DNA of 64,000 nucleotides from Actinomadura meyerae. GTDB taxonomy: Bacteria > Actinomycetota > Actinomycetes > Streptosporangiales > Streptosporangiaceae. Position numbers and translations under genes: made by a program. Below, piece after piece: positions 62,927 to 64,000 of the stretch (its first letter is position 1; the number at the start of each line of letters is the position of its first letter). The notes under the pieces were generated by a model. That model did no database searches. It saw only the letters and a program-made list of their open reading frames with translations, and was not told where the DNA came from. The stretch is from positions 119,328-183,327 of the forward strand of contig NZ_FZOR01000013.1 of the NCBI RefSeq assembly GCF_900188445.1, read 5' to 3'.

Positions 62927-63070
62927 ATGAAGAAGATCGGCGGAGGGGCGCAGACCGTCGGAGATCTCATGGGGCTGATCGAGCCGCTGAAACCCGCCGG
63001 TGAGACGGTGAGCACAGTCGGCGGCGTCGTTTCCGAACTCGGTGAGGTCACCGAGCATTTCGGCAAGTGA
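62927..63070 (+). CDS. Small 47-residue protein of unknown function
   Basis: MKKIGGGAQTVGDLMGLIEP and the rest contain Gly/Val-rich, mildly amphipathic stretches with no cysteine or clear signal. GGAG lies 5 bases before the ATG. The open frame goes 44 codons further upstream but without a coding character. It ends 7 bp before the lipoprotein gene, so the two probably form an operon. Confidence 0.55.
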   Translation: MKKIGGGAQTVGDLMGLIEPLKPAGETVSTVGGVVSELGEVTEHFGK

Positions 63071-63077
63071 GGCGCTG

Positions 63078-63812
63078 ATGGGCGGGCCACGCCATGAGGG
63101 CGTCAGACGTGGTGGAGTTCTGGCCGTCGTCGGGTTTTTCTGCGTTGCCGGCGCGGCGGCCTGCGGCCTGTTCTCGGACGCGACGGGTGATACCGGCGGC
63201 CGGTATTCCGCTACGCCCGCTCCGAGTACCCCGTCCGTCGTCGAAACGGATGCGGCGGGCCTCGTCACGAAACTGCCCGAGATCGACCGAGCGGTGTCCG
63301 GAGCGCTTCCGAGTGATGTCGTCAAGGGCAGGCTCTGGAGCGACCCGTTCAATGACCGGATGAGAGACGAGCACTTCTCGTGGACGGTGCTCGATGCCCG
63401 GCGTAATCGCGTTCTCACTCTCCAGGTGACGCGGAAGGCGAGCATCGCGGAGGCGATGGAGAAGGCCGCGTACGTGCGGAAAGAGCTGGCGGGCGACCGG
63501 ACGCGCGAGGGGCGGCAAGTCGTGAGCACCGGGCCGCTCGAGAAGGCGGCCGGGATCGCGGAGGAATGCCTGGGCTTCCGGATATCACGCGAGAACGCGG
63601 TGAGCGGAGTGATCGGGGATCCCCGGCAGGATTACTCGATGAGCGGCCGTTACCTGTACTGCCGCTTCAAGAACGTCAACATGGTGATCGACTGGGAAGG
63701 GCAGGACTATGCCCGGCCTTGGGCGGTGGGCACCGGTACCGGGTTGGACCAGGCCACCGCGGGTCGCGAGGTCCAGCAGGTCGCCCGCGCCGTTGTCGCT
63801 GCGTTGCGGTAG
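63078..63812 (+). CDS. Putative lipoprotein of unknown function
   Basis: The 244-residue protein has an N-terminal signal of the lipoprotein type (RRGGVLAVVGFFCVAGAAAC, lipidation Cys29), then a Thr/Ser/Pro-rich linker and a soluble domain with three further cysteines or so (ECLGF, YLYCRF). It looks like the secreted DUF3558-type lipoproteins of actinobacteria, but I cannot confirm that. GAGG is 7 bases before the ATG at 63078. Local GC is lower than in the rest of the window. Confidence 0.65.
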   Translation: MGGPRHEGVRRGGVLAVVGFFCVAGAAACGLFSDATGDTGGRYSATPAPSTPSVVETDAAGLVTKLPEIDRAVSGALPSDVVKGRLWSDPFNDRMRDEHFSWTVLDARRNRVLTLQVTRKASIAEAMEKAAYVRKELAGDRTREGRQVVSTGPLEKAAGIAEECLGFRISRENAVSGVIGDPRQDYSMSGRYLYCRFKNVNMVIDWEGQDYARPWAVGTGTGLDQATAGREVQQVARAVVAALR

Positions 63813-64000
63813 CTTCCGGGCTCGGCTGCCGCAGCGTGCGAGATGAGCCTGTTCGGGCAGTCGACCGGCCGGTCGCCGGATCCCGGGTGGTGCCGGGGCT
63901 AGGCTCAATGCCGGGAAGTTAAGGTGACGCCGGAGGTGTCAAGGGTTCTCGGCTGGTGGCCGGACATGAGAACGGAGATCCAGTAGAACGGGTGTTCTCT
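63813..64000. other. Intergenic end of window
   Basis: No gene is recognised in the final 188 bp. Short inverted arms (AGAAC and GTTCT, 63968-63998 region) are present but weak. Confidence 0.4.

Overview
The window is about 72% GC chromosomal DNA from an actinobacterium. Lineage markers are a fused NnaR-type regulator, LutABC, a mycothiol-type DinB-fold enzyme, an F420/PPOX-type oxidoreductase, DUF5999, DUF881/Sbp proteins, GarA and very frequent leaderless starts. The sum suggests a Streptosporangiales/Thermomonosporaceae-like organism (Actinomadura-like), but that placement is inference. I see no tRNA, rRNA, CRISPR array, transposase or phage gene; almost everything reads as core or near-core chromosome.

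Layout. 1-3.4 kb: end of a Kef-type antiporter, nei and a fatty-acid desaturase, and a tyrosine phosphatase. 3.5-8.4 kb: menaquinone genes menD-menC-menB on the minus strand with divergent menE. 8.7-10.1 kb: a primary-type sigma factor. 10.2-14.0 kb: a secreted esterase-like-phytase protein and a DrrAB-type ABC exporter, divergent from a MarR regulator over a shared dyad. 14.0-21.2 kb: a nitrate assimilation island (CbiX chelatase, NnaR-like HemD/winged-helix fusion, NirD, NasA, NarK) with a NUDIX gene and a cysteine-rich small protein in between. 21.1-28.8 kb: housekeeping and small regulatory genes, a TetR regulator, the lactate operon lutABC, DUF5999, a hydrolase, a PPOX protein and a TPR protein. 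28.9-32.1 kb: gcvP under a tandem glycine riboswitch. 32.3-45.7 kb: a large lysyl-PG-synthase-like membrane protein and then a block that parallels the mycobacterial Rv1822-Rv1832 region (MerR, bifunctional nuclease, MerR, GarA, DUF881, Sbp, DUF881, pgsA), interrupted by a LysE exporter/MocR regulator pair and a mannose-1-phosphate guanylyltransferase fused to a degenerate phosphomannomutase. 45.9-49.8 kb: an orphan histidine kinase, thiC under a TPP riboswitch, and a TetR. 49.8-53.3 kb: a metallophosphoesterase, and an NmrA/DUF1772 pair divergent from an AraC regulator. 53.3-59.7 kb: a carbohydrate divergon (PfkB kinase and secreted jelly-roll-like protein on one side; GntR, ascorbate-type PTS IIC-IIB-IIA and a SIS isomerase on the other). 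59.8-63.8 kb: an EF-hand protein, pgi, tesB, and a small protein plus lipoprotein of lower GC.

How the parts work together. The most striking regulatory signal is a 38-bp element of four 5-bp half-sites at exact 11-bp steps upstream of nasA, nirD and narK, always ending 10 bp before the presumed -10 box. It fits GlnR-type (possibly GlnR plus NnaR) activation of nitrate uptake and reduction. A second signal is a near-identical 18-bp motif with a TTAC-N3-GTAA core. It occurs on both flanks of the men cluster and over the promoter of the TetR gene at 22.5 kb, which suggests a small TetR regulon linking that regulator to the menaquinone/sigma-factor neighbourhood. The carbohydrate divergon is the best candidate for a little-described uptake system: a DasR-like operator lies between a secreted protein/kinase pair and a complete PTS of unknown substrate.
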